DNA of 64,000 bases from Vanilla planifolia (taxonomy: Eukaryota > Streptophyta > Magnoliopsida > Asparagales > Orchidaceae). The notes under the pieces were generated by a model. The model was not told the DNA's origin. It saw only the letters and a list, made by a program, of their open reading frames with translations, and ran no database searches. Location: positions 12,781,527 through 12,845,526 of the forward strand of contig CM043870.1 of the NCBI GenBank assembly GCA_023846275.1, written 5' to 3'. Shown piece by piece: positions 1 to 11,600 of this stretch (the first letter of the stretch is position 1; the number at the start of each line of letters is the position of its first letter). A program made the translations under genes and the position numbers.

Positions 1-3000
1 TGTGCTTATTTATTTCATTAATTCATTAAAATTCTGAATGAGTTGCAATAAATTTAGACAAATGTTATTAACTCCTCTAGATGAGCTATATTAACTGAAT
101 ATTTATTAATTATTTTTTTAAGTATTATTTACGTTTTTTTTTCATACATTTCAAGATATTTTATTTACATCTAATTTGATAATTAAGAATTTTATACTCA
201 TTTTCTTTAGTATATTAGAATAAACATTTCTCTCAAATTTTATGACATTCCATATATTTTTCTTCTTTTATTTAGTTATTCTAATATCAAACTATAACTC
301 TTATCCATTGTTATTTTTACATCATTTTGATTTGGTTATATTACTATAATTTATTTTATCTTACTGTAACTTTGTTATATATATATTTACTTAATATTTT
401 AAAAAATTAATTATTATTTATGCTTATTTTTCGTTTGCTTTGATTTTTGTTTTATGCATGATTTCAAATTTTGTCTTTTTCGTCAATAATATATATTAAT
501 TTAAAATAAAATATAATTTTTTTAATTGTTTTTTAAATCTTTCATATTCCAAATTTGGTGACAAAAGGTTGAAAAAATTTGTTGAACACGTGTCAATGAG
601 TTTTATTGAAATAAATATTCATTTTTATTATTTTAAATATTTTACTTTTTACAACTATTGTGTGCATTATGAGAGATACTGATTATTACCAAATTTGATA
701 ATTAAAGGTATTACACTCTATCTCCTCAGCATCATGGAATGCAACTTTCTTTTACAATTTATCTCATTTCATCAAACTTCTTTCTCCTTTTTGTTTGTAT
801 TACTACATAACTTTAAAACACCTCTTGCATTACTTTTGCAACAATTTTATTTTTTTTTATATTACATTGCTTTAATTTATCTCATTTTAGCTTCAATATT
901 TATTTAATTAATATGGGAATAATAATTTTTTATTATTTAAGAATATTTACATTTGTAATTTGTAACAATTCCAAATGTAGTCTAGTCATGACAAACCAAA
1001 CATCTTTGAACTTGTGTGACAGGACACTTTGGAATTAGATATACATTTCTTTATTTTTAAGGGTTTTATCATATTTAATAAGCTATTTTGAATTGCATCT
1101 AATTTGTCATTAAAGTATATTACACTTGATCTCCATTAGAAGTTAAAATTAAACTTTATTATATAAATTATCATAGATTTTAAAAATGTTTTATATTCCT
1201 TTGGTTATAATGCAATATAATTCCAAAACTCTTTTGTTGTGGCAACTACATCAACTTTGATTAGGTTATATTATAATGCTAACATTTGTCACATCTCAAC
1301 TTCAATATGTATTTGAAAAATATTAAATTTATAATTTATTATTATTTTTGCATATTGTTTTTGGTAATACATAATAACTCTAATGGAAGTCTAATCAAGG
1401 TGAATAAAATGTCATTACACTCATATCAATGAGCACTATTCAATTAAATATTTATCACTATATTTTTAAATATTTTATTTTCTATGATTTTTAGTATGCT
1501 TTATTACTCATTTTAATTTGTACTTTATTTGATGATCAAGATTATTACTCTTGATCTCCTGAGAGTCTTGGAAATTAGTTAATTTCTTCAATTTTTTTTA
1601 TTTTGTTATGTTAGAATGCAACTCAAAATTTTTTTTCTTTTTTGTCATTTACATCACTTAGATTTGTTTATAAATATTGTTTCAATTTATTTCATTTTCA
1701 CTTCAACTTATATTTACTTAATATTAAAGTAATAATCAATTTCTATTTATACTAATTTATTTTAATAATTCATTGTCATTTCAAATAAGGTCTGATCAAG
1801 AAACAATAACTGTTGTTTGACTCATGTTAATGAGCTTTATCCAATTTGAATTTTTTTTATGTTTTTAAATATTTTTATTTTTATTGATTTGGTATGGTAT
1901 GCTAGGCATTTTTTTCGTATGTTATTTGGTTAGTGACTTTATTACATTAGATATATTTTGTATCTTCAAATGTAGTTTTACCATATAATTTATGTTCTTT
2001 TATAAATATTATAGTTTAACTTGGTTATATTACATAATGCTCTAATTCTCCTCTCATGTGACTTTTGCATCACATAAATTTAGTTATAATATGTTTTCTT
2101 AATTAATCTCATTTTCTCTTTAATATGTATGCACTTAGTATTTAAAAAACATTTTATTAGAATTTATGCCTTTTGACTTCAGTAAATCAAATCGAAGCAA
2201 ATGTCACTGGACTCGTCTCCATGAGCTTTATAAAATTGAATATTATTTTTTTATTTTTTACAATATTTTCTTTTCTAGGTTTTTTAAACTATTTATGAGA
2301 TATTTTGAATCATATTTAATTTAATGATTATTGACTTTACAATTGATCTCCTTCTTATCATAGAATACTACTATTACATATAGCTTATCTTTTTTTTCAA
2401 AATTGTTACCTCTATATTGTTATATTAGTATAAAATATTAATTCTTCTCTCATTTTCCCTTTACATTACTTTAAGTTTTTTCTATTAAATTGCTTTAATT
2501 TATCTCATTTTAGATCTAACATATTTTTTCTTAATATAAATATAAAAATTCATTATAACTTATGCATACATGGTTTTGTAATTCATAACAGTTCTAAATA
2601 AGGTGTAATTGAGATTAAACAAATGTCATTAAACAAATTTATTTGAGCTTTATGTGATTAAATATTTTTTTGATATTCTTAAATATTTTATTTTCTATAG
2701 CTTGGACTCTCTTTGTAGGACCTTTTAATTATTATTTTATTTTACAATCATGGATGTTACACTCAACTACTTTAATGCTTTTGAATGCAACATTATTGTA
2801 CAACTTATCACATGTCTCCAAACTTGTTCTGCTTTGGCTTGGTCATATTATTATGTAACTCTAAATCTACTATTGTGTCACCTTTACATTACTTTTATTT
2901 AATATATTACATTACTTCTATTTATCACACTTTAGATTTAATATATATTTACTTATTTTTAAAATAATAATTTATTTTTTTGTCATTATTATTTATTTAG

Positions 3001-6000
3001 GTAATTCATATTTATTGAAATGAAATAAATGTCATTTCACCCATCTTAATGAGCTCTATCTAACTAAATATTTATTTTTATTTAAAATTTTTTTAATTTT
3101 CTATTTTTTGCAAACATTATGACATATTTCTATTTATAACTGATTGTATGATCAATGATGTTTTGTTAAGTCTCCTTAGAATCTTTGAATACAATGTCTT
3201 TGGTATAATTTATTACATTTTGTCAAATATTTTACCTTGATTCTAGTAATATGAAGCTTTAATTTTTCTCTCATGAGAGCTTTATATCATTTTGATTTGG
3301 ATATATATCATTACCATTATTTACATCACTTTACCTGTATTAGTTGTCTACTTAATATTAAAAAAATAATTTGGTACTATATTATATATTTTTCTTATTT
3401 GCAGCAATCAAAATGACGTCTGAATGAGTTTAAGCAAGTGTCATTAGAAAATTCTTGATGTGTTGTATCTAGTTTAATATTTATTCCTATATTTTAAAAT
3501 ATTTTTTATGTCTTTGGCATGCTTTATGACACAATTAAATTCAAACCTAATTTGATAATTGAGAATGTGATAATCAATCTCCTTATTCTTTTAAATAACA
3601 ACTTTCTAATGTAATTTATCTTATTTTGTCATTTTTTTTAATTTTCTTAAATTATTTTGTAACTCTAAATTTTCTCTCATATTAACTTTACATTAGTTTT
3701 ATTTTGTTATATAACATTGCTATAATTTTTCTCATTTTAGATTTAACATATTTTTAGTTAAAATTAAAATAAGAAAAACTATTTTTTTGGTTATTCATTA
3801 TTGTAAATCACAATTCCTCCAAAAAAATATTTGATCGAGATGCAACAAGCATCATTATACTAAATTGGAAGAGCTATAATAAATTATTTTTTCATTTCAA
3901 AACATTTGAAATATTTAATTTTCTAGAGATTTGGCATCAAATCTTATTTCATAATCAAGGATTTTACACTCCATCTTTTTCTTATGCTAGTATACAACTA
4001 CTATATATAATTGATCTTATTTTTCAAAATATTTTGCTTTGATTTGATAATATTACTATGACACTCCAATTTTATTCTCTTGTGACCATTAGACCACTTC
4101 TAATTTTTATATTACTTAATTCTAATAAGCTTATTTTCGATTTAATGTATATTTACCTAAAATTAAAATACAAATTTATAAATATTTTGCTTATTTTCCC
4201 TGTAATTTACATTAATTCTAACGAGGCTAGATCATGATGAAACTAATGTCGTTAAAATAGCATCAATGAGCTTTACCCAATTATGTATTCATTTAAATAT
4301 TTTTTTTATTTTTTAAAGTTTTGGCATAGTTTACAAGATGTTTTGATTCCTAAAAGATTTTATGATCGAGTATGTTACATTCCATCTCTTCAGTAGCTTA
4401 GAGTGCAACTTTCTTGAATAGTTTATCTCATTTCTTCAAATTAACTCAAAATCTTATGGTGTGACTTTACATTACTTTAATTTGTTTAATTTATATTACT
4501 TTAATTTATTTTCCTTTAGCTTTAATATTTATTTACTTAATATTAAAATAATACTTTTTTATTATTTATGCTTATTTTATTTGTATTTAATAACAATTCC
4601 CAATGAGAAACAACTAAATGCAAAAAAACATCATTAGGCTTGTCTCAATAAGCTTTATGAAATTTAGTATTCATATACATATTTTTAAAAATTTAATATT
4701 TTAATTTCAATAGTATTAGTAGTCTTAACAAGGCAATTATCGATTCAAACCTAATTTGGGGATTAAAAAAATTACAAATGATTTTTAAATGTCATAAAAT
4801 GCAACTTCCATGTTCAATTGATGGTATGTTTTGAAATTTATGTTATTTTATTTATTTTACAACATAATTCTAAATAAAGCATTTTGTGACCTTTTTATTT
4901 CATTAATTTGTTATATTATATTGCTATAATTTTTTCTATTTTAGCTTTATAATATATCAATTTAAATTGATATTGAAACCGTAATTTATTGTTTTTATGC
5001 GTATTTATTTTTATAAATCATAACAACTCTAAAATAGGCCTAATAAAGACGAAATAAGCATTCTTAGAATAAACTTGATGAGCTTTATCAAATTAAATTT
5101 GTTATAATCTACATTTTCAAATTTTTTACTTTAGCGTGTCTTATAAGACATTTAAATTCATACCTTATTTGGTGATCAAGAATGTTACAATTCATCCTTT
5201 TATTGTCTTGGACTATGATTCTCCTATACAATTTATCTTATTTCTTTAAATTATTTATTTTTATTGGACAACATACTAAATGACCCCTTTTTTGACTTTT
5301 AAATCACATTGATTTTGTTTTAATATATTGCTTATATATAAGTCATTTTAGCTTTAATGTATATATACTTTATTACCAAACAATTAATATATAACTTTTT
5401 ATGGTTATTTACTTTGTTAATTCATAATAATTTCAAACAAGGTTTCATGAAGATAAAACAAACGTTATTTGACTCATCCCAACTAGCTCTATCTAATTAA
5501 ATTTTGATTTTTACATTTTTTAAATATTCTTTGCAATAGTTTTTCTCTTTTTTTGAGCCATTTTGATTGAAGACTTGTTTGATAATTGGGCATTGTACTC
5601 GATTTGCTTATTATCTTGTAATGCAAAATTCCTACATAATTTATGCCTTTTTCATAATATTTTTGCTTCGATTTTTATAGATTACTATGACACTCTAATT
5701 CTTATCTTGTGCGGAATTTATATCATTTTGATTTAGTTTATATTACATTTCCTCAATTAAACTTATTTAAATTTATTATATATTTTTGTGATAAGGATAA
5801 ATCATGTTGAACTAAAGGCCATTTGACTCATCTAAAAAATCTCTAACAATTAATATTATATTTTACATTCTTAAATATTTTTTCTATGGCTTTGGAATTC
5901 CTTATGAGACATTTTTATTTTTTCCTAATTTGACAATTCAAAAGGTTACACTCGATGACCATATTATATTAGAATGTTACTTTCTAACAAAATGTATCTC

Positions 6001-8140
6001 ATTTCTTAAATTTTTTTACTTTTATTTGCTTATCTTGCATTGTTGTATTATATTGCTTTAATTTGTCTCATTTCAGATTTCATATATTTTTACTTAATAT
6101 TAACATTAAATTTTTTATTATTTATGGTTATGTAAACTGATAGTTTGTTGCAAATTCCAAATGAGATATAATCGAGTGGAAACAAATGCAATTGGATTTG
6201 TCTCAACTATATCTATCCAATGAAATATTCATTTCAATATCTTTAAATATTTTATTTTTTTTGACTAACTTCGTAAGACATTTTTTATACCTAATATGAC
6301 GATTGATGACATTTCAGTTGATCTTCTCATTATTTGTGAATGTAACTTTCTTATGTTATTTGTCTCATTTTTTAAAGAAAAGTTTTTTCTTTGATTTGTT
6401 ATTATAAAATTATATGAAATTACATAATTTTACTTTTATTATATATTTGCTTAATTTAAAAACAATTAATTTTTACTATTTTTTTAATGTAGTTATGTAA
6501 TTAAAGGAAATCCAAATGAAATGTGATACAAATGAAATAAATATTGTTGGACTCATCTATATGATCTTTATCCAATTAAATATTCATTTCTATTTTTGTA
6601 TGTTTGTTTTGGTTATTTTAGCATTATTTATGAGAAATTTTAAGTAGTATTATTTTGATGGTTGCGGATTTTACACTTATTATTCTCAATATCTTGGAAT
6701 CCAACTTTCTAATATAATTTATCTCATTTCTTTAAACATTTTGTTTTAATTTCATTATATTATTATGAAACTCTAATTCTCCTAGCATGCCATCTATGCA
6801 TTTTTTTGTTTATATTACATTGTTTTAATGATTTCATATTAGTTTTACTATTTCTTTAATTAATATTAAAGAATTAATTGTTCATTATTTAGGTTATTTA
6901 CCATGATAATTGGTAATAATTCAAAAAAATATATGATTGAGTGAAAAAAAATAATTGAACTCATCGCAATGTGCTCTATCCAAGTAAATATTTATTTTTA
7001 CATTTTCTTAAATTTTTCATTTTCTATTAATTTGGCATGGTTTATAAAAAATTTTAATTCTTTCACTATTTGAAATTCAATGATATTATCAATCTCTTTG
7101 GTACCGATTAAAGCAACATTCATGTACAATTTAGCACATTTATTTGAATATTTTGCTTCGATTTGGTTAGGTACTATGAAGCCATAACTCTCCTCTCTTA
7201 TGACAGTTATATCAATTTATTTTCCTTATCTTTTGTTATTTCAACTTGTCTTATTTGAACTTTATTACAAATTTACTTAATATAAAAATTAGACTTTATT
7301 ATTATTTATTCATATTTACATTGATAATTTTAAGAATTCTAAGTGTTATCTAACTGAGTTGAAATAATAGTCATTAGAGTAATCTCAATGAGCTTTATCT
7401 AATAATAGTTTTATTTTTGCATTTTTTATTTTTTATTTTTTTATGAGTTTAGCATCCTTTACAAGATATTTTGATTTTTACCTTTTTGATGATCAAGGAC
7501 ATTACATTAATCTTTTAAATATCTTAGAACATAACTTTCATATATAATTTCTCCTTTTTTAATGTTTTTAATTTGATTATATTGCAATAAAATTATTATT
7601 CTCATAGTGTCACCTCTGTGACATTTTTATTTTTGTAATATTACATTACTTTAATTAATCTCTTTTTAGCTTTACTATATATTTTGATAATTTTAATATA
7701 TTTATTTATGATTATTTTTGCTTATTTAGTTTTGTAATTTGAAGAAATTCTAGATGATTTCTAATCAATACAAAGGGAATGTCATTGGACACCTTTTGTC
7801 AAGTTCTTCCCAATTAATTTTTTGTTTCTAAATTTTTAAAATTTTTTTCTTATTTAGACAGTCTTTTGAGACTTTTTGATTTATACAAAATTTTGCAAAA
7901 GAGGATGCCACACTTGATCTCATTTGGATCTTGGAATGCAACATTCCTAAACAATTTCTTATTTTTTTAATAAATTAATACTTCAATTTGGGTATATTGC
8001 GTTGTAAATCCATATGTCTTCTCGTACAATCTTTACATTGCCCTATTCTGTTTATATTACATTACATAAATGTATCTCATTTTAGCTTTAATAAATATTT
8101 ACTTAATAATAAAATAATAATTATTTATTTTAATTATATG
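1..8140 (+). repeat. Satellite array, block A (about 20 monomers, forward)
   Basis: This is a tandem array of a roughly 406-bp A+T-rich monomer. A landmark of the form TGAGCTTTATCCAATTAAAT recurs in degenerate form near 82, 597, 1022, 1431, 1831, 2221, 2642, 3051, 3457, 3868, 4267, 4649, 5080, 5485, 5838, 6209, 6560, 6970, 7389 and 7799, giving spacings mostly of 350-430 bp. Between landmarks the same order of words returns: TTTAAATATTTTATTTTCTA, GGCATGCTTTATGAGACATT, GATGATCGAGGATGTTACA, TTGGAATGCAACTTTC, TTGATTTGGTTATATTAC, CTCATGTGACCTTTACATT, TTTATCTCATTTTAGC and TTATTTATGCTTATTT. Copies differ strongly from each other, so the array is old and not recently homogenised. The left end lies outside the window. 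No coding capacity is conserved between monomers. Confidence 0.93.
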
Positions 8141-8869
8141 GATGTTCAATAGCAAATGAGGAATACATAGACCATGCAGATTAAAGTGGGTTGTTACAAT
8201 TGTTATTAACAATATCAAAAATGGTAATTGATGGTACTGGTAGTGGAAAAACTCCTCAAAACTCATGTTGTTAACCTATCTTAAGTAATGTTTTGCAAAT
8301 GTTTGCAATAGGGGAACTGTGAGACTTCTATTATTTTATATCTGCAAATCTTAAAGTTGAAAATAATGACAAATTTACCAATTAACTTGCAAATGACTTA
8401 TAATAAAGTTTAGATACAAATAACTTGTGGAATAGATAAAATTGAAAAATACAATAAGTAAAAGTTAGCTATAATTGATCACTATAATCACAACGATAAT
8501 GGAATCTAATGAGTAAGGAATTTAATCATAGATAGCTTCAACAAATAATAGAACTAGTACATGTTTAAGTGGAACTTCTTTATGATGTTTGAGATGTAAG
8601 TACAGCACCCTTCCCAAAAGGAATCTCCTTAGCCACCCAGAACACTTGGGCCATAATAGAGGTGTCAATAAATGGCCCAAGAGCCTAATTCATGTCTATC
8701 CACAATCTCACAAATTAAACAAAACTAAATATTGTTTCAAAAAAATGAGTGATCATTAGTCACTTGTTTTGGTGTAGCACCATTACAAAGTACAAAATAT
8801 ATCCTTCTATTTGCAATAAACCCTTATCTAGTGTCTCACTAAAAGCCTCATTAGAATTACTATATCTTG
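8141..8869. other. Non-satellite sequence, no gene seen
   Basis: The satellite stops at about 8140, just after its ATTAAAATAATAATTTATT-like word, and base composition shifts to a less T-skewed, slightly more GC-rich sequence. I find no conserved protein motif in either strand. The only structured element is a 10-bp inverted repeat at 8645-8681. This stretch is the left part of a roughly 6.3-kb block that interrupts the array. Confidence 0.6.
8645..8681. repeat. Perfect 10-bp inverted repeat (potential hairpin)
   Basis: CTTGGGCCAT at 8645-8654 is the exact reverse complement of ATGGCCCAAG at 8672-8681, with a 17-base spacer. The arms are GC-richer than their surroundings, so this is an unusually stable potential stem for so A+T-rich a window. 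It could be a remnant of a mobile-element terminus or simply chance. No poly-T tract or coding context suggests a terminator. Confidence 0.7.
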
Positions 8870-11600
8870 AGTATCCTTAAAATCTCATAATTTTCTTACT
8901 TCAACATTAATTATTATGCTAGGGTTTTCTTCATATAAAACCTCAATCCTGAGGAATTTCATCTAACTAATTATTAAGATACTCTTGACCATATAAGATA
9001 CCTTTTCATGTCCTTAATCTCACTCAAACATATTTAGGGTCTTCGATTGAGAAGTTCAAACCTAGGTTCAAATTTTAAACTAAAGGAATTTAAATTTCAA
9101 ATTTTAAATATTCAAATATAAAATTTAGGATATCCAAATTTCAAATTTATGATAATAGAATTACAAATTCTTCATAATCAAATTTATAAATCTTATGTTC
9201 CCTTCATCAATGTTGTAATTTTCACACGTCTAATCGATGTAATGTATGTTCTTTAGATATATTATGACCCTTACTAAATTTCTACTCTTCTTCAACAAAC
9301 TTTAAACTATTTGGAACACTTAAAAAACACTTAATCATCTTTTAGCCATCTTTCATGACCAATTAAAGCTTCTTAATTCTCCCTATAAGAAAACATGAGA
9401 GCTCACTTGCCTTGGAAGCCATCAAAGCTCCTTTTATGTATTTTATTGCATTACATGTCCTTGGCTAAGCTTTAGACTCAAACTCATGGTAAAATTTAAG
9501 CCATTCATTCCTACCTTGGTTGGAAAATTGAGTACTAAGTTTGGGGTTGAAGACGTTCCTACTTATGATTCAAAGTGTATTCTAGCACAACTTTAAATAA
9601 AATATTCCATAAGTTATAACATTAAAATTACTTTATTTATTTCTTTTCATTGACCTTAGGGTTTGCTTCCTATAAAACCATAATCCTTAGGAATTTTATC
9701 TATCTACTTATTCTATTGATGGCCTTAGCCAAGGTCCTTTCATCTCGTCACTTTGCTATAAACTTATTTAGGATTCTTGGATTCTTAACCATAATCTAGG
9801 TTCAAATTTAAAACCAAAGGAATTTAAATATTAAATGATTTACATGAAGATATAAAACTTACGATATTAATGTTTAAAATTTATGACAATTGAATTTTGA
9901 ATACTCCATAATCAAGTTTATCAATCCTAGCTTTGGTTGATTAATCTTATAATTTCCACAAGTATAATCTATGCCACGTGAGTTTGTTGGGTATATTAAA
10001 GCCTTTCATAATTTTCTATGGTTATTTAACGAAATCCAAATTTTTTTGCTTCACTTAAGCAAGATCTAATCCTCTTTTAGCCATTTCCAATGGCCAATTC
10101 AAGCTCCTAAAGTCTCCTATAAAAAAACATGGGAGTTCACTCGCCTTGGAAGCCATATAAGCTCCTTTTAATGGCCTCCTCTTGCATTACATGTCAAGTC
10201 AAAACCTAGGCCATTCAGTCCCAATTTGGTTGGAAGAAGATCTTCGTTCCCTTTGAGAACTGTATGTTCACGTAGCTTTAAACAAAATCATCCTTCAGAA
10301 AAATTTCTATAATTACATTAATTATTGCTTGTGATTGATCCTAAAGTTTTCTTCATATAATATTAATCTTTAGGAATTTTATCTCAATAATTATTGAACT
10401 TTTCTTGTCCTTTTCGAAGGTCTCTTCATGTCGTAACTTTCTTTCAAACTTATTTAAGGTAATTAGTTTCTCAATCATAACCTCAGTTCAAATTTCAAAC
10501 CTCAGGTACTGAAGTTTTAAATCCAAGATATTCAAATATCAAACTTAAGAAAGACACAAGAGCTCATTTGCCATTAAAGCTAGTATGGCTCTTTTTATTG
10601 CTCTTTTTATGCAAGAGATGTCTAGGGCTAAACCTTTCGCTCAAGCTCAAGGTAGACCTAGAGGCATTCATTCCTAATTTGGTTGGAAAATTTAGTCCAA
10701 TGTTTGGGTTTGAGGAAGATCTTACTTGTGATTTAGAAGTGTCTTAATGCATAGCTTCAAATAAAATCATGCTTAACTTATAATACAATGATTACCTCAA
10801 CCTTTACTTGTGATTGATTTTAAGATTTACTTCATATAAAAACTTAATCCTCATTGCTTTCATCTAAGTAATTTTTTAGCTATTACTCACCTTATCAAAG
10901 GTTTTTTCAATTCCTAACTTACCTGAAAAGAATATTTAGAGTTCTTGGATTCCAAACCCTAACATAGGTTCCAATTTTAATCCTAAAGCTTTTAAATTTT
11001 TTGAATCCTACATATTACAATATTAATTTTAGGATATTTAAATTTCAAATTTATGGCCTATGAATTTCAAATTCTCTAATAATAAAATTTATAAGTCCTA
11101 GATTCCCTTGATCAACCATATAATTTTCACTAGTCCATTCTAAGCCATCTATTTTTGTTAGTGATAATGAGACCTTGTCTAATTTGCTACACTTCTTCAA
11201 CAAAAACAAAGATTTTTGTTACACTTAGTCATGACATAATCCTCCTTTAGCAATCTTCCATGGCCAATTCATGCTCCTCAAGTAACCTCACAAAAAACAC
11301 AAGAGCTCACTTTCTTTTGAGGCCATCTAGGCTCCTTTTACTTGTCTTTCCTTGCACATTATGCCCATGGCACAGCTTACTTTCAACCTCAAGGAAACAC
11401 CTGAGTCATTTAGTCCCAATTTGGATGGAAATTCAATCCTAGGATTGGGTTTGAAGATCTTTTTTGTGATTCAGAAGTGTAGTATTACATAATATTAAAA
11501 AAATCACCATGAAGTTGTCATACTAAAATTATCTCAAATATTATTGATTATTTTAAGCTAACCTTTCCTACAAAAATTTTGGTAAATCTTAATTCTTTTA
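8870..11600 (+). repeat. Second tandem repeat, about 735-bp unit, about four copies
   Basis: Four head-to-tail copies share the same series of words. The word AGGGTTTTCTTCATATAAAA or a variant begins at 8931, 9658, 10343 and 10822, and decays near 11558. The word GAGCTCACTTGCCTTGGAAGC or a variant is seen with its GCTCAC core at 9401, 10135, 10562 and 11305. Spacings are therefore about 727-743 bp, except for the third copy, which lacks roughly 250-310 bp from its middle. Each unit carries TTCAAATTTCAAAC-like stretches, then AGCCATCTTTCATGGCCAATTCAAGCTCC. A TATA-like CTCCCTATAAGAAAACATG follows about 20 bp before the GAGCTCAC word, and then TTGGTTGGAAAATTTAGTCC. The TATA-like box and general style suggest derivation from a long terminal repeat, but no bounding TG/CA ends or internal retroelement sequence were found, so this is inference. 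Confidence 0.85.
9381..9400 (+). promoter_or_regulatory. TATA-like box repeated in the 735-bp family
   Basis: CCCTATAAGAAAACATGAGA at 9381-9400 corresponds to CTCCTATAAAAAAACATGGG around 10115-10134 in the next copy. The position is equivalent in both units, just before the conserved GAGCTCAC word. In the copies near 10.56 and 11.30 kb the box has decayed. It resembles the core promoter of a plant LTR. Activity is unproven, and the family may be long dead. Confidence 0.35.

Noticed and set aside
695-907. A 70-codon open frame inside the satellite, hydrophobic in translation
   Set aside because: It lies wholly within satellite monomers. The T-rich sequence gives Phe/Leu/Ile-rich frames by chance. 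The equivalent frame is closed in neighbouring monomers.
9050-9070. GGTTCAAATTT-like words resembling the tRNA T-arm
   Set aside because: No acceptor, D or anticodon arms can be folded around them. They are part of the 735-bp repeat.
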